The notes below the pieces were generated by a model that saw nothing but the letters and a program-made list of their open reading frames with translations, was not told the DNA's origin and did no database searches. A DNA stretch of 64,000 bases from UBA830 sp002295635 (lineage in GTDB: Bacteria > Pseudomonadota > Alphaproteobacteria > MPNO01 > UBA830), in the NCBI GenBank assembly GCA_002295635.1, contig DBHK01000026.1, positions 1 through 64,000 on the forward strand. Reading direction: 5' to 3'. This document shows, piece by piece, positions 45,182 to 54,874 of the stretch (its first letter is position 1; the number at the start of each line of letters is the position of its first letter). The position numbers and the translations under genes were made by a program.

Positions 45182-46405
45182 TCAATCGGAGATTTGACCG
45201 GTTCTAAGTCCCTTTAACATGAGTAGCCAGATCCAGAGACAAGCCGCCATCATAAGAGCGCCCATTAGATAAAAACTCAGTTGAATCCCTATAGCTTCAA
45301 TCATCAAACCCATTGCCACTGGAATGATAGTTGATGCAGCCCGGTTAGCCGTTGTTCGAAGGCCCACTGTTTGCCCTTGTGTTTCAGGTGGTGTTGCCGC
45401 TGCCATAACAGAAATCATTAATGGCTGGTTGAACCCGAGCATCAGCCCACGGAGAGCGATCGCTGCAAATAGCGGCCAAAAATCACGGAGCATTGGGGTA
45501 ATAGTAATTAAGACCACGGCGATGGTGAGTGTTATTAAAAATAAAAAAAGCTGCCGCTTAATTGATTTTATCCGCGGCGCAAACGTTAATATTAGTGCAC
45601 CGACGGCGCCAAGCAAGGAATGTCCGGTACCAGCCAATAAGCCAATGTTTTCAGCGCTCATGCCGATTTCTTTCAGATAAACGATATAGAATGACTCCTG
45701 AACACCATAACTCGCGATCCGGACTGCACTTAAGTAAACACATACACTAATCGCGGGGATCGTCATCATACGTAATGCGGCAACGTAATCAGCTCGATGT
45801 GGTATCAGGTCATTTAATCTAAACCGACGCACTGTTTGGGGTACCGCTACTTGAAAAGTAGGAATGGTCAAACATGACAACAGGAGACCCAGTGCCCAGA
45901 CGGATATCGCGATAAATCCTCCCCATGGTCCCCAGGTATCCCACCCCCATCCCGCTAATGGCGGTCCAACGAGCATGCCAAGACGAACGGATACCGATAA
46001 ACGCCCGGCATGTTTAGTACTCCCGCGCATAAGCTGCGACACACTCGTTTGTGCCCCCATCCAAGTCATAGTGGTTGAAAAACCCCACAGCATTTGAAGC
46101 AACAACATTGCCCAGACCCAAGGCATAACAGGGAAAAGTAGGGGAACTACGACCGCTATTCCAGCAAATACAATCATTACCGGTCGGGCGCCGAGTCGGT
46201 CTAGTAAAACCCCACCATGAATTGCGAATAACAGGCCAGGCAAATGCCTAATTCCCAGTAATACACCGATTACGCCGGGAGAAATATCTAAGTAAACCGC
46301 CCACAAGGGAACGATTATCGACGAAATGGTTACATTGCTGTTGGAGAAAACGCCGGCGCCGTAAATTGGCAGTTGTTGACGCAAAGCTGCGGGCAAACCG
46401 ATCAT
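45182..46405 (-). CDS. Major facilitator superfamily transporter
   Basis: 407 residues with 12 predicted helices and an MFS loop motif GGVLLDRLGARPVMIV after helix 2. Conserved glycine-rich helices and RGLMLGFNQPLMISVM in the second half fit a drug or metabolite exporter subgroup. It converges on the VWA operon and is probably unrelated to it. Substrate unknown. Confidence 0.87.
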   Translation of the reverse strand: MIGLPAALRQQLPIYGAGVFSNSNVTISSIIVPLWAVYLDISPGVIGVLLGIRHLPGLLFAIHGGVLLDRLGARPVMIVFAGIAVVVPLLFPVMPWVWAMLLLQMLWGFSTTMTWMGAQTSVSQLMRGSTKHAGRLSVSVRLGMLVGPPLAGWGWDTWGPWGGFIAISVWALGLLLSCLTIPTFQVAVPQTVRRFRLNDLIPHRADYVAALRMMTIPAISVCVYLSAVRIASYGVQESFYIVYLKEIGMSAENIGLLAGTGHSLLGAVGALILTFAPRIKSIKRQLFLFLITLTIAVVLITITPMLRDFWPLFAAIALRGLMLGFNQPLMISVMAAATPPETQGQTVGLRTTANRAASTIIPVAMGLMIEAIGIQLSFYLMGALMMAACLWIWLLMLKGLRTGQISD

Positions 46406-47161
46406 ATTGACCTTTGAATTAAGGATTTAAGTGTCAGAGTATCGGGAGTGCATATGGCGGATTTTGTCCTAAATTTACCGCCAAAAAAGTAATACTCGCG
46501 GGCATAACTTATGTTTAAACGAAGATCAATCTTCCAACCGCTTAATTCGGAGAAATACTACACAAGTACTAAATTTTCTATAAATTTGGCAATGTACTTA
46601 TTTAAGTATACGAGTAGTTGACCTCCTCAAGAGAAAAAGAAGTTTGACCATATCCAACCTTCATTGATCAAAAACCTCTCTACCCCGTCTAGCTGCCTAA
46701 CTATTGATCAGTACCCCAACCAAGAGCTTGTCCAATGACTACATCGAACTTGTAAACAATTATGTGCAGATTTGACTAAATGGTCATGCATTCGCAGAGC
46801 AGGGCGAGTGAACAACGTTCTTATGGCATGCGAATTATATAATTTGTATCGCAGGATTCATAAAAAGGAGAAAGCTATAGCTGTACGTTTTTTTCCAAAG
46901 CGCTCGCTTAATTGGCGGTGATCCTGTTTCACATTACTTGCTAAGTAAACTATGTAACAAAACTACATACGAAACTGAAAGATATACATTTTTAGTCGTT
47001 TTACAGACAACACGCGGGTCCGACTTAGACAGGCGGTATAAGCGTTGCCGATTGCAAGTAGGGCAGACTTGTTCCGGAAGCGCCGACTGAGGATTATACG
47101 AGGCCCGTAAATGTTTGAGACACAAAAACCTTTTGTTATCGGTATATAATGCCGAATAAAT
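46406..47161. other. 756-base intergenic region without a supported gene
   Basis: AT-rich DNA between two minus-strand genes, with short ORFs that lack family resemblance. It follows an ABC permease remnant on its right side and may be decayed remains of the same transporter operon, but I could not recognise further pieces. It should also contain the promoter of the MFS gene at its left end. Confidence 0.35.
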
Positions 47162-47605
47162 TCAGGGATCATTTACAAATGATATGCCGAGTGAGCCAGG
47201 CATTGCAGAGCCAGCGCTTCGACGTTTATAGGAGATTAACAGTAGAACAGCGATACAGGCGAGATAGGGAAGGGCCGCCATCATCTGCGACGGTATATTA
47301 ACACCCGCGCTCTGGGCCTGTAGCTGCAGAATGCTCACCGCTCAAAACGAAAAGGCGCCGATAACCAGACGGCCCGGCATCCAAGATGCGAACACCACCA
47401 ATGCCAACGCTATCCAGCCTCGCCCTGCCGTCATTTCTGGTCCAAAGAATGGTGTATATGCAAGCGGTAGATATGCCCCGCCTAGTCCCGCGCACCCACC
47501 TCCAAATAACACGGCAAGCCAACGGATTTTTATAACCGAATAGCCCAATGCATAAGCGGAATCATGATTATCGCCGTCGGATATACAGATAGCTCTATAA
47601 ACGGG
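47162..47605 (-). pseudogene. Remnant of ABC transporter permease (BMP/simple-sugar type)
   Basis: One continuous minus-strand frame reads HDSAYALGYSVIKIRWLAV, a glycine-rich helix, FGPEMTAGRGWIALALVVFA, then a TGA at 47342-47344, and resumes as VSILQLQAQSAGVNIPSQMM to a final stop at 47162. This is the C-terminal third of permeases of the YufQ/NupQ (BMP-associated) kind. The TGA stands where relatives have Gly in the GAxxFGAVTILQL stretch, so a GGA-to-TGA nonsense change is likely. The N-terminal part is missing and the fragment abuts the ribA-like stop codon, so the gene is dead. Confidence 0.8.
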
Positions 47606-47609
47606 TTAA

Positions 47610-48740
47610 CTAAAACAGGTGACCACTTTTTTCAGCCTTTACCGCGAGATATCGTTCATTGTGTTCATTCGATTCAAATTTATGCTCGACCCTCTCCGAG
47701 ACACAAATGCCATATTCCTCAAGCTGTTTTACCTTACGAGGATTATTAGTAAGGAGCCTCACTTTTGAGAATCCAAGTTGTCCTAGAATTTCTGCCGCCG
47801 CTAAAAATACGCGTTCATCATCGGCAAAGCCAAGACGTTGGTTAGCCTCCACCGTGTCGAAACCTTGGTCCTGAAGGGCGTACGCTCGTAATTTATTGAT
47901 TAGGCCGATACCCCGTCCCTCCTGAGCGAGATAAAGAAGAATTCCAGAACCTTCTTTTCCAATTTGTTCTATCGCTCCACGAAGCTGATCGCCACAGTCA
48001 CATTTCAACGAACCCAGCAAATCGCCTGTAAAGCATTCGGAGTGCAGTCGGATAAGAACGGGTGCCGAGGGAGATGGATCACCGATTACAATAGCAAGGT
48101 GCTCAATTCCCCCATCCTCCGGCCGGAATGCAATAATTTTGCTATTTTCTGCCCCAACTAGAGGAACATCAGCTGCTGTAACACGCCTGAGTTTTGATGC
48201 AGCCAAAATATCATAGCTGCTAATGCTACTAGAACTTACAGTAATTATTTCCGGATACTTGGCAACAGAAACCGCCGGCAGAGAAACCTCAAGAACTGAC
48301 GGAAGAATACGCCCTACTTTTGCAAGCTTAACCGATGAAACGACGGCATCTGAGACTTTATCACGCTTCGCGATGAAAGGCCCCCGCATGGGGGTCAATA
48401 AATCAAATTGAGGGTCGGCAAGCTGTCGAACCTGATCGGTGGACAGCCAATGAGGATATGGAATGCGAACTACGTTTGGCGTATACAGCCGTATTTTCAG
48501 AGTTTCTGCCCGTTCATGGGTCAAGACTATATGCGGGAGAGTGTCCCCGTAATTTTCTATCAGAGCATTAGCCCTTTCTTGGGTCAGCATCTCGGTTGCA
48601 AGGACTAGTGCCGCACTGTCCGTGTCATCGACCACGAAAACCGGACGGCCGCTTCGCAATTCAAACGCGGCTCTCTCGACGCTTGCGAGCGGTGAGAGAC
48701 TCTCTTTTAGAGAGACATCGGAGTTTAGTTCGTTGGTCAT
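47610..48740 (-). CDS. ribA: GTP cyclohydrolase II (RibA) with degenerate N-terminal RibB-like domain
   Basis: 376 residues. The C-terminal domain (about 200-365) is GTP cyclohydrolase II, the first step of riboflavin synthesis. It has zinc cysteines in HSECFTGD and LKCDCGD, the catalytic EGRGIGL loop, and TNNPRKVKQL. The N-terminal 190 residues keep the outline of DHBP synthase (FELRSGRPVFVVDD, LLTPMRGP) but lack its acidic metal motif, so that half is probably inactive. This layout occurs in alphaproteobacteria as a second RibA. No other rib genes are nearby. Confidence 0.9.
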   Translation of the reverse strand: MTNELNSDVSLKESLSPLASVERAAFELRSGRPVFVVDDTDSAALVLATEMLTQERANALIENYGDTLPHIVLTHERAETLKIRLYTPNVVRIPYPHWLSTDQVRQLADPQFDLLTPMRGPFIAKRDKVSDAVVSSVKLAKVGRILPSVLEVSLPAVSVAKYPEIITVSSSSISSYDILAASKLRRVTAADVPLVGAENSKIIAFRPEDGGIEHLAIVIGDPSPSAPVLIRLHSECFTGDLLGSLKCDCGDQLRGAIEQIGKEGSGILLYLAQEGRGIGLINKLRAYALQDQGFDTVEANQRLGFADDERVFLAAAEILGQLGFSKVRLLTNNPRKVKQLEEYGICVSERVEHKFESNEHNERYLAVKAEKSGHLF

Positions 48741-48823
48741 CGGTATATAAAAAAAGTTAAGGTGATTTAATACGCTCGATATTAGTTCTCTACAATGGTG
48801 CGTTTAAGTTGATAGGAAACAAT

Positions 48824-49147
48824 ATGATTATCTGTCTTATAGAATTTCAGATTCACCCCGGAATGGAGAAAGAGCAACAAAAGTGGCTTCAAAACCTGCT
48901 TCCAGCCGCAGATGACGTGCCGGGTTTTCAGGGTAAAGAGAGTTACTCGCACGTTTCCAACGATGGCCGCACCAGCACGGTTTCATTCTGGGATAACGAG
49001 AAAGCGCTGGTTAATTGGACTCGCGACCCTCTACATCGCGAAGCTATGGAAGATGGCAAGAACCGTATTTTTTCAAGTTACGAAATTCGGATCTGCAGAG
49101 AAATAAGGCATTATTCGCACCACACAAACCGTGCAACTCGTCTTTGA
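48824..49147 (+). CDS. Antibiotic biosynthesis monooxygenase (ABM) domain protein
   Basis: 107 residues from ATG 48824, preceded by AGGA at 48813-48816. A TTG at 48809 would add five residues. The ferredoxin-like ABM fold is shown by MIICLIEFQIHPGMEKEQQK, then GFQGKESY, TVSFWDNEKALVNW and HREAMEDGK. Members include cofactor-free monooxygenases and heme-degrading enzymes, and many have unknown roles. It is on the strand of the Fe-S proteins downstream but 150 bases apart. Confidence 0.85.
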   Translation: MIICLIEFQIHPGMEKEQQKWLQNLLPAADDVPGFQGKESYSHVSNDGRTSTVSFWDNEKALVNWTRDPLHREAMEDGKNRIFSSYEIRICREIRHYSHHTNRATRL

Positions 49148-49300
49148 TTCACCAAAACTGCTACCCGATCGAGTGAAATAAAAAACCTCCGAACAACCTA
49201 TTCTAAAGTAATTACAACTTAAAACCTATTCAATGATAGTCGTTAATAATTCATAAAAAACATTGTTGTCTGTTTCTGGCTGTGACAGTTTTATCCAGTG

Positions 49301-50341
49301 ATGGAATACGATCTCGACTCAAATCTCGTAAAGGAAAAGGCGAAGGAACTCGGCGCGGACCTGGTCGGTATCGTTGACGCCGGCACGTTGAATGAATTTC
49401 CGCCAGACCCCAAATGGCCACAGACACCGGAGCGAATTTCACCCTTTGCAAAAAGCGTGGTCGTTATTGCTAAACGAATACCTGTTGGGGCATTCAGGGC
49501 AAAATCGAATGTCCCTGTTCAATATATCGATATGCTGGTGTTGCGAAAAATGGATAGATCGGCATTTCATTTAACACGTTGGCTTGAAGACGAAGGCCAC
49601 CCCTCATTTGTTACTGCTGCTCAGGAAACGGATTGGTCATATAAGAATGCAAGCTATGGAAGGCTTAGTACACGCCACCTCGGAATAGAGGCCGGTCTTG
49701 GAACATTTGGTCTCGAGGTCAATATTTTATCTCCGGAGTACGGTCCGCGAATCTACTTAACCGGAATCCTTACGGAAGCTTCCATAGAGGCAGATGAAAG
49801 AATTACGGAACAGGTTTGTATAGGAGAATCTTGTAGCCGCTGCCTGTATTCCTGCCCTTCAGATGCTGTACGCCATTTTGGGATTGATAAACGAGCTTGC
49901 GCGACAGAAGCTCAAGAGTTTGGATTTACCACAATCCTTCAGTTCTGGGAGTATTTCGTTCAACAGTCCGAGGAAAAACAAAAGATATTACTAAAAGATA
50001 GAGAGTTGTTTGGTTTTTGGCAGGGTTTGCTTCGTGTCGTTGGCTCATTTGGCGATTGTCCACGTTGCTTGGCAGTTTGCCCGGTCGGTAATGACTATCA
50101 TGCTCATTTAGCACAAATACAGAAGGTTATTCCTGAAAAAACACCTGAAAAAGTAGAGAAGGCCAAAGGCTTTAAAGAAGCGCGAAAGAACGGCGACGAA
50201 ATCGATGGTCTTAATGAATGGAATGAACGTTGGGTCGGTCCAGAGGGTTACCAGGGGATGGTGGCACGCCAAATGCAGGCCTTCAAGAAGGAACAGCGAG
50301 AAAAAGAAGAAGCGGCCATGGCTGCTAATACAGATGAATAG
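49301..50341 (+). CDS. RdhA/QueG-like Fe-S protein, first of a tandem pair
   Basis: About 346 residues. A cobalamin-protein-like N-terminal region (ELGADLVGIVDAG, then EAGLGTFGLEVNILSPEYGPRI) resembles QueG and reductive dehalogenases. Two cysteine sets follow: CIGESCSRCLYSCP at about residue 173 and CPRCLAVCPVGNDY at about 253, consistent with two 4Fe-4S clusters. No Tat signal is present, so it is cytoplasmic. It lies 12 bases before a paralogue and in the same operon as a PaaK-like CoA ligase. I infer a redox enzyme acting on an organic substrate. Cobalamin binding needs confirmation. Confidence 0.8.
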   Translation: MEYDLDSNLVKEKAKELGADLVGIVDAGTLNEFPPDPKWPQTPERISPFAKSVVVIAKRIPVGAFRAKSNVPVQYIDMLVLRKMDRSAFHLTRWLEDEGHPSFVTAAQETDWSYKNASYGRLSTRHLGIEAGLGTFGLEVNILSPEYGPRIYLTGILTEASIEADERITEQVCIGESCSRCLYSCPSDAVRHFGIDKRACATEAQEFGFTTILQFWEYFVQQSEEKQKILLKDRELFGFWQGLLRVVGSFGDCPRCLAVCPVGNDYHAHLAQIQKVIPEKTPEKVEKAKGFKEARKNGDEIDGLNEWNERWVGPEGYQGMVARQMQAFKKEQREKEEAAMAANTDE

Positions 50342-50353
50342 AGGGAAACATCG

Positions 50354-51352
50354 ATGGTATCCGCATTTAAGGCGCCAATAACAGCTGACGAAATCAAGGG
50401 TAAAGCGCGTGCACTGGGTGCCGATATTGTTGGTATAGCCGATGGGTCGGTACTTGACGCCAATCGGCCACCCGGATTTCCCAATGGACCGTCGGATATA
50501 ACCGAGCATGATTCCGGCCGTGTTATAATCATTGGGATGCGCTTTGCCAGTGGAACCACTCGCATCAAGCGTTGGGACGAGCGGCACAAATACTATAACG
50601 ATGAGTTGACTTTGACGATGCTTGAAGAAGTGTCACTCAGTTTGGTCTACTGGCTAGAAGATTTAGGCTATCCGGGAATAATTATCCCTCCGACCCACGT
50701 CGATCCTTGGGCGTACCAGAATGATCCCGACGAACATCTTACGACCTTGATTTCACTAAATCATGCGGCGGTCGAGGCCGGTTTGGGAACACTAGGACTA
50801 AATCTCCAACTACTAACACCAGAATATGGGCCTCGAGTAATGCTCACCGCTGTGATGTGTACTTTGGATTGCGATACCGATTCGCCGATGTCGGAGGCAT
50901 TGTGCAAGGGGCCGGAGTGTGGCCGTTGTTTATCAACTTGTCCGGGCGACGTAGTTGGCCATTGGACACGGGATTGGCAAGGATGTGACCGATATCGTTC
51001 GCCCCATGGATTTTCCCAGTTGACCGATCACCTAGAAAATATATTCGATGAAACTGATCCGATGGAGAAGCTAAATCTTGTTCGCTCGGAGTCCTCTTTT
51101 AATCTGTGGCAAAGCATTCTCAGAGGATCTGGAGTTGTGACGGGTTGTAGACGTTGTCAGGACGTATGTCCTGTCGGATCGGACTATGAACGTTTTCTCG
51201 AAAACGCTTTGCACGAAATCCCCGAAGATACGAACGAGAAGCAGGCTCGTCTCGCATTAATGGTCGAGGCAGAACGGTCAGATAACATGCCTCCCGGACA
51301 TACTGAAAATAGCCGATGGATCGGAGCCTCAATTTATCGAAACGAGAAATGA
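50354..51352 (+). CDS. RdhA/QueG-like Fe-S protein, second of a tandem pair
   Basis: 332 residues, clearly paralogous to the preceding gene: ALGADIVGIADGS at the start, EAGLGTLGLNLQLLTPEYGPRV in the middle, then CKGPECGRCLSTCP and CRRCQDVCPVGSDY. The middle cysteine spacing and loops differ between the two, suggesting specialised partners that may form a heteromer. The stop overlaps the start of the PaaK-like ligase (ATGA), so both should be made together. Known relatives reduce halogenated or epoxy compounds, but the substrate here is unknown. Confidence 0.8.
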   Translation: MVSAFKAPITADEIKGKARALGADIVGIADGSVLDANRPPGFPNGPSDITEHDSGRVIIIGMRFASGTTRIKRWDERHKYYNDELTLTMLEEVSLSLVYWLEDLGYPGIIIPPTHVDPWAYQNDPDEHLTTLISLNHAAVEAGLGTLGLNLQLLTPEYGPRVMLTAVMCTLDCDTDSPMSEALCKGPECGRCLSTCPGDVVGHWTRDWQGCDRYRSPHGFSQLTDHLENIFDETDPMEKLNLVRSESSFNLWQSILRGSGVVTGCRRCQDVCPVGSDYERFLENALHEIPEDTNEKQARLALMVEAERSDNMPPGHTENSRWIGASIYRNEK

Positions 51353-52659
51353 ACACCTCCGAAGAGACCTTGGCTCTGGGAATTCCTGAATCGCCAGCGG
51401 CAATAGAAGAGATACAGAGACGACAAAAACCTGTCGCCTTTGAAAAGGCAAAACGAGCGACTTTTTGGAAGGGAAAATTAGACCATATTAATCCAAAAAA
51501 ATTAGATGATCCTGAGGAATGGTCAAAAATTCCTATCTTGGATAAAGATCAGCTTCGGGAAATGACAACGGAGCAGTTTTACACGGATTTTTGCACCGCT
51601 CCACCCAACCAGATCTGTGAATACTGGCGATCAGGTGGGAGTACGGGTAAGCCGCTATTCTACCCGAAAACATATGAAGATATCTGCTACAACATGGTCG
51701 GTTTTGCTCGTACCTTTCATTGCTCGGGTACACAGCCTGGTAATGTCGCCCATATATCGTTCCCTTTAGGTATTCATCCAGCAGGTCATATGTGGGCTCG
51801 TTCGGCACGTATTATTGGCGTAGGCACAATCTGGGGCGGGGCAGGGGCGTCGCTGCCGTCCGCGATGCAATTAGAATTGATTAGTAGTCTGAAACCAACA
51901 ATCTGGATGGGCATGTCTAGCTATGGATTGCACCTTGCCAACTTGGCAGCTGCCAAGGGAATTGATCTTAAAGGTGGTAGCATCAGCCGGATCATGTGCA
52001 CTGCAGAGCCCGTATCGGCGGCTAAACGCGCTAAACTTGAGCGCGACTGGGGCGCAGAAGTATATGACTGCTTCGGTATGACCGAATGCAGCATGATGGG
52101 CGCGGAGAGCGAAAAACGAGATGGTTTTCATATTTGGACCGACCTTGCACATATAGAAGTCCTTGATGAACAAACGATGAAACCGGTGGCTGAAGGCAAG
52201 CCCGGTGTTTTGGTCATGACACCATTGTTCAGCAATAATGGCGCAGCATTCCTCCGATGGAATTCTGGAGATATCGTAAGCTGGAAACGGCATGGAGAGA
52301 CCTCGTCTGAATTCGCGGTCTTTCCCGTCATTGAACACGCTCACCGCACTGCGGGTTTTTTCAAGATCCGCGGTGTAAATATCAATCATCAGGAGTACGA
52401 GGATTTTATCTTCGATATTCCAGATGTGAATGACTTCAAGGCAGAACTAATTACTGAAAACAACGGTGCTGATAAATTCGTTTTATCGATCGAGATTAAT
52501 CCAGAGAGTAACGCCACGACCGTCGCACAGAACGTCATCCACGAAACTAAGCGAATTTTCGAAGTGACCCCCGACATAAATGTGTTGGATTTAGGTACTT
52601 TGGCAACTGAATTTGAAAGTTCAGTGAAAGCCCCGCGCTTTTCCGACCGTCGGAAATAA
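51349..52659 (+). CDS. PaaK-like (phenylacetate-CoA ligase family) AMP-forming ligase
   Basis: 436 residues from the ATG that overlaps the preceding stop codon. The adenylation motifs of the PaaK family are visible: SGGSTGKPLFYP (P-loop-like), GMTECSMMGAE (ATP/acid binding) and LRWNSGDIVSWKRHG. The small C-terminal domain is present. It probably activates an aromatic or related carboxylic acid as its CoA thioester. Translational coupling to two RdhA/QueG-like proteins is unusual and suggests that the acid, or its CoA ester, is the substrate of those reductases. Confidence 0.87.
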   Translation: MNTSEETLALGIPESPAAIEEIQRRQKPVAFEKAKRATFWKGKLDHINPKKLDDPEEWSKIPILDKDQLREMTTEQFYTDFCTAPPNQICEYWRSGGSTGKPLFYPKTYEDICYNMVGFARTFHCSGTQPGNVAHISFPLGIHPAGHMWARSARIIGVGTIWGGAGASLPSAMQLELISSLKPTIWMGMSSYGLHLANLAAAKGIDLKGGSISRIMCTAEPVSAAKRAKLERDWGAEVYDCFGMTECSMMGAESEKRDGFHIWTDLAHIEVLDEQTMKPVAEGKPGVLVMTPLFSNNGAAFLRWNSGDIVSWKRHGETSSEFAVFPVIEHAHRTAGFFKIRGVNINHQEYEDFIFDIPDVNDFKAELITENNGADKFVLSIEINPESNATTVAQNVIHETKRIFEVTPDINVLDLGTLATEFESSVKAPRFSDRRK

Positions 52660-52698
52660 TACATAACGGCTCACTACCGAAGAAAAACATAGAGCAGT

Positions 52699-52863
52699 AT
52701 GGCGTCGAGATGCGAAGAAATCGACCTCAGGAAATGTTGGATCGAGGCGAATCGATTCGACATCGAAAGTAATTGCCTGGACCAAAAGTTCTTTAAAACA
52801 CTGGGAACAAAGCTGATTCCGGAGGAATCGGGTGACCAGCACCCCTCTATTGATCGTTTGTGA
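52699..52863 (+). CDS. Small uncharacterised ORF
   Basis: 54 residues from ATG to TGA, starting MASRCEEIDLRKCWIEANRF, soluble and acidic, with no recognised domain. It follows the PaaK-like gene by 39 bases on the same strand. No clear ribosome-binding site. It may be a genuine small protein or a fragment. Confidence 0.3.
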   Translation: MASRCEEIDLRKCWIEANRFDIESNCLDQKFFKTLGTKLIPEESGDQHPSIDRL

Positions 52864-53150
52864 ACATATACCAAAAGCTGATACCTTTTAGTCTATAAAC
52901 ACTATATGTAGTACTTTTAGTCTGCTTCATGGTTTTCTCCCTAACCGTGAAGCAATTGCGCCGCAGAGGAAATCGTTTTGGTTGTCCCACCAATTCCTTC
53001 CTGTATTCCTTTGTGATGGGCGGAGCCGTTAAAGCTGGTGCAGGCGTTGGCTCCGTTTTTTTAACCCGTCACGATAGAAAATCTAACTTGTTCAAAGCGC
53101 GACAAGACCACCTTGGGACGTTTGAGTTATAGAGACGATAATTGAAACGC
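52864..53150. other. Region without a supported gene
   Basis: Nothing recognised. A forward ORF at 52929-53132 has no family resemblance and no ribosome-binding site. The surrounding DNA probably reflects decay around the MFS fragment to the right. Confidence 0.35.
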
Positions 53151-53547
53151 TCATCTTCTATAAGTGTCGACCCTCTTACCCGCCGGCCAAATAATAACGG
53201 CGGCAAGAATGATCAAGATACCTCCGACATAAAAAATGTAAAATTCCATACTAACACCAAGAAAATAACCGTAAATCAGAGGAATAAACGTTGAGCCGAT
53301 ACCAAGTCCTGAAAAAACAAAACCATAAACCGCGCCGCTAGCCCCTGCTGGTGCAAGGTTCCACACCAAAAGGTCTCGAGAGGCAAAACCAAATCCGAAA
53401 AGAAAGCCGGTTATCACGAAAATGAGATAAAGATAGAGTGCCGTCGGGGGAACAAACCCCATAGAAATAGTGCTAAGCCCACAGGCAAAAAAACCGACTG
53501 ATGAATTAAGATTGATAAGGGTGGCAGCACGAATTGGTAAAAATAAC
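53151..53547 (-). pseudogene. C-terminal fragment of an MFS transporter
   Basis: A minus-strand frame of about 130 codons encodes the last four MFS helices (LIFVITGFLFGFGFASRDLL, then APAGASGAVYGFVFSGLGIG and a terminal helix). It is stopped upstream by TAG. It aligns with the end of the intact MFS protein encoded just upstream on the same strand (APAGASGAVYGF against TPKGASGKVFGF). An ORF from Met at 53462 exists but lacks two thirds of the protein. It is a decayed paralogue from tandem duplication. Confidence 0.75.
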
Positions 53548-53624
53548 TAAAAAAATGACAACCACCTACAACACCGATTACTCGGAAGTCTCGGCGACGT
53601 TCGGCGAGGGCAACGCTCTGAAAA

Positions 53625-54866
53625 TTAGTCCACCGTTCCGGACGCTAGGCGTTTTGTCGCGTTGTTGGTCATAAGAATAATTATGACCGATGCGGCCCAG
53701 AGAAACGCCACACACAGAAAAGCATAGCGGGGCACCCCAGTGTCAACAAACCAACCAAATAGAATGGGTGTTGCCGCAGCACCAAAATCCATCCCGGAAT
53801 ATACAAACCCAAACACCTTTCCGCTGGCGCCTTTTGGTGTAGCCGCCCTCACCAGCAACTCCCGGGAGGGAAAAACAATGCCATACATGAAACCTATCAC
53901 TGCAAAAATTCCAAAAAGCTGCCAACTGACAAGTTCGAAATACCAGATACTCACCACCATTAAAGTGGCGATGCAATAACCGATGGTTACGATTATGTCA
54001 GGTTTCCGGAAATTGTCGGCCAAATAGCCACCGCACAGCACGCCCGTCATGACGGAAGCAATCATAACTGACACAAAGGCTCCGGCCGCCTCGAGTTGGA
54101 AGGCGTATATTTCTTTCATTAAGGTTGGAACAAATGACATTAATCCCATTTGACCCATTGCCACAAAAAGGAAGAAGCTCCAGCAAAGCAAGACGGGGGG
54201 ACCCATCAGGGTGCGCAGACTGTCACCGAGGGTCTCTTCGGCTACGCCACTCTCCGCCCTCTCGTGAGTACTGTCACGAAAATCGCGGCTTCCTCCCCAA
54301 AGAATGGCAAACAGCAGCAACCCAACCGCTCCGGCAATAATGATTGCGGGCTGCCAGCCAAATGCGGCGCCAATTCCTGTCATAGCAACTGGTGCCGCTA
54401 CATACCCGACGTATCCACCAAACATATGGTAGCTGAACGCCCGCGCAATCCGCTTGTCGCTGATGGTTGCGTTCATGATGCTGTAATCGCAAGGATGGAA
54501 GACGCTATTACCTATGCCAGCCAGTACAGACAATACAAACAAGGCCGGATAATAGGGTAGCAACCCCATTAGTGCTGTGCATCCAGCCATCAGGCCTAGA
54601 CCCATTAGGAGAATTGTTCTTGCGCCAAACTTATCAACCAGAAATCCGGACAAAGGCTGACAGACAGCGGATGCCACATAAAATGCTGCGGTTAAAGCAC
54701 CGAGAAGAGCAAAGCTCATGCCTTCAGAAGCATTAATCAAGTAAAATAGCGGTGGAAGTGCGAGCTGATAAAAATGGCTCGCGCCATGAGACACGCCGAT
54801 TAGAGTTGTGACACGGCGGTCACGACGAACAATATCGACTTCGGAGAGGGTAGCTGCCTGTGACAC
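53625..54866 (-). CDS. Major facilitator superfamily transporter
   Basis: 413 residues, start GTG, 12 predicted helices, with the MFS loop-2 signature GFLVDKFGARTILL and the second-half equivalent GGYLADNFRKPDIIV. Resemblance is to the fosmidomycin-resistance/metabolite group. It lies eight bases after a GlcG/HbpS-like gene on the same strand, and a truncated paralogue follows downstream. Its place between the ligase operon and a LysR regulator suggests uptake or export of the substrate of the local catabolic genes. Confidence 0.88.
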   Translation of the reverse strand: MSQAATLSEVDIVRRDRRVTTLIGVSHGASHFYQLALPPLFYLINASEGMSFALLGALTAAFYVASAVCQPLSGFLVDKFGARTILLMGLGLMAGCTALMGLLPYYPALFVLSVLAGIGNSVFHPCDYSIMNATISDKRIARAFSYHMFGGYVGYVAAPVAMTGIGAAFGWQPAIIIAGAVGLLLFAILWGGSRDFRDSTHERAESGVAEETLGDSLRTLMGPPVLLCWSFFLFVAMGQMGLMSFVPTLMKEIYAFQLEAAGAFVSVMIASVMTGVLCGGYLADNFRKPDIIVTIGYCIATLMVVSIWYFELVSWQLFGIFAVIGFMYGIVFPSRELLVRAATPKGASGKVFGFVYSGMDFGAAATPILFGWFVDTGVPRYAFLCVAFLWAASVIIILMTNNATKRLASGTVD

Positions 54867-54874
54867 GTTTAGGA

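Noticed and set aside
46934..47172. Two overlapping minus-strand short ORFs after the ABC permease relic
   Set aside because: Neither shows domain features or a ribosome-binding site; they read as chance frames in decayed DNA.
47342..47344. In-frame TGA in the ABC permease frame considered as a second selenocysteine site
   Set aside because: Relatives have Gly, not Cys, at this position, the 5' part of the gene is missing, and no redox motif or SECIS-like hairpin is apparent.
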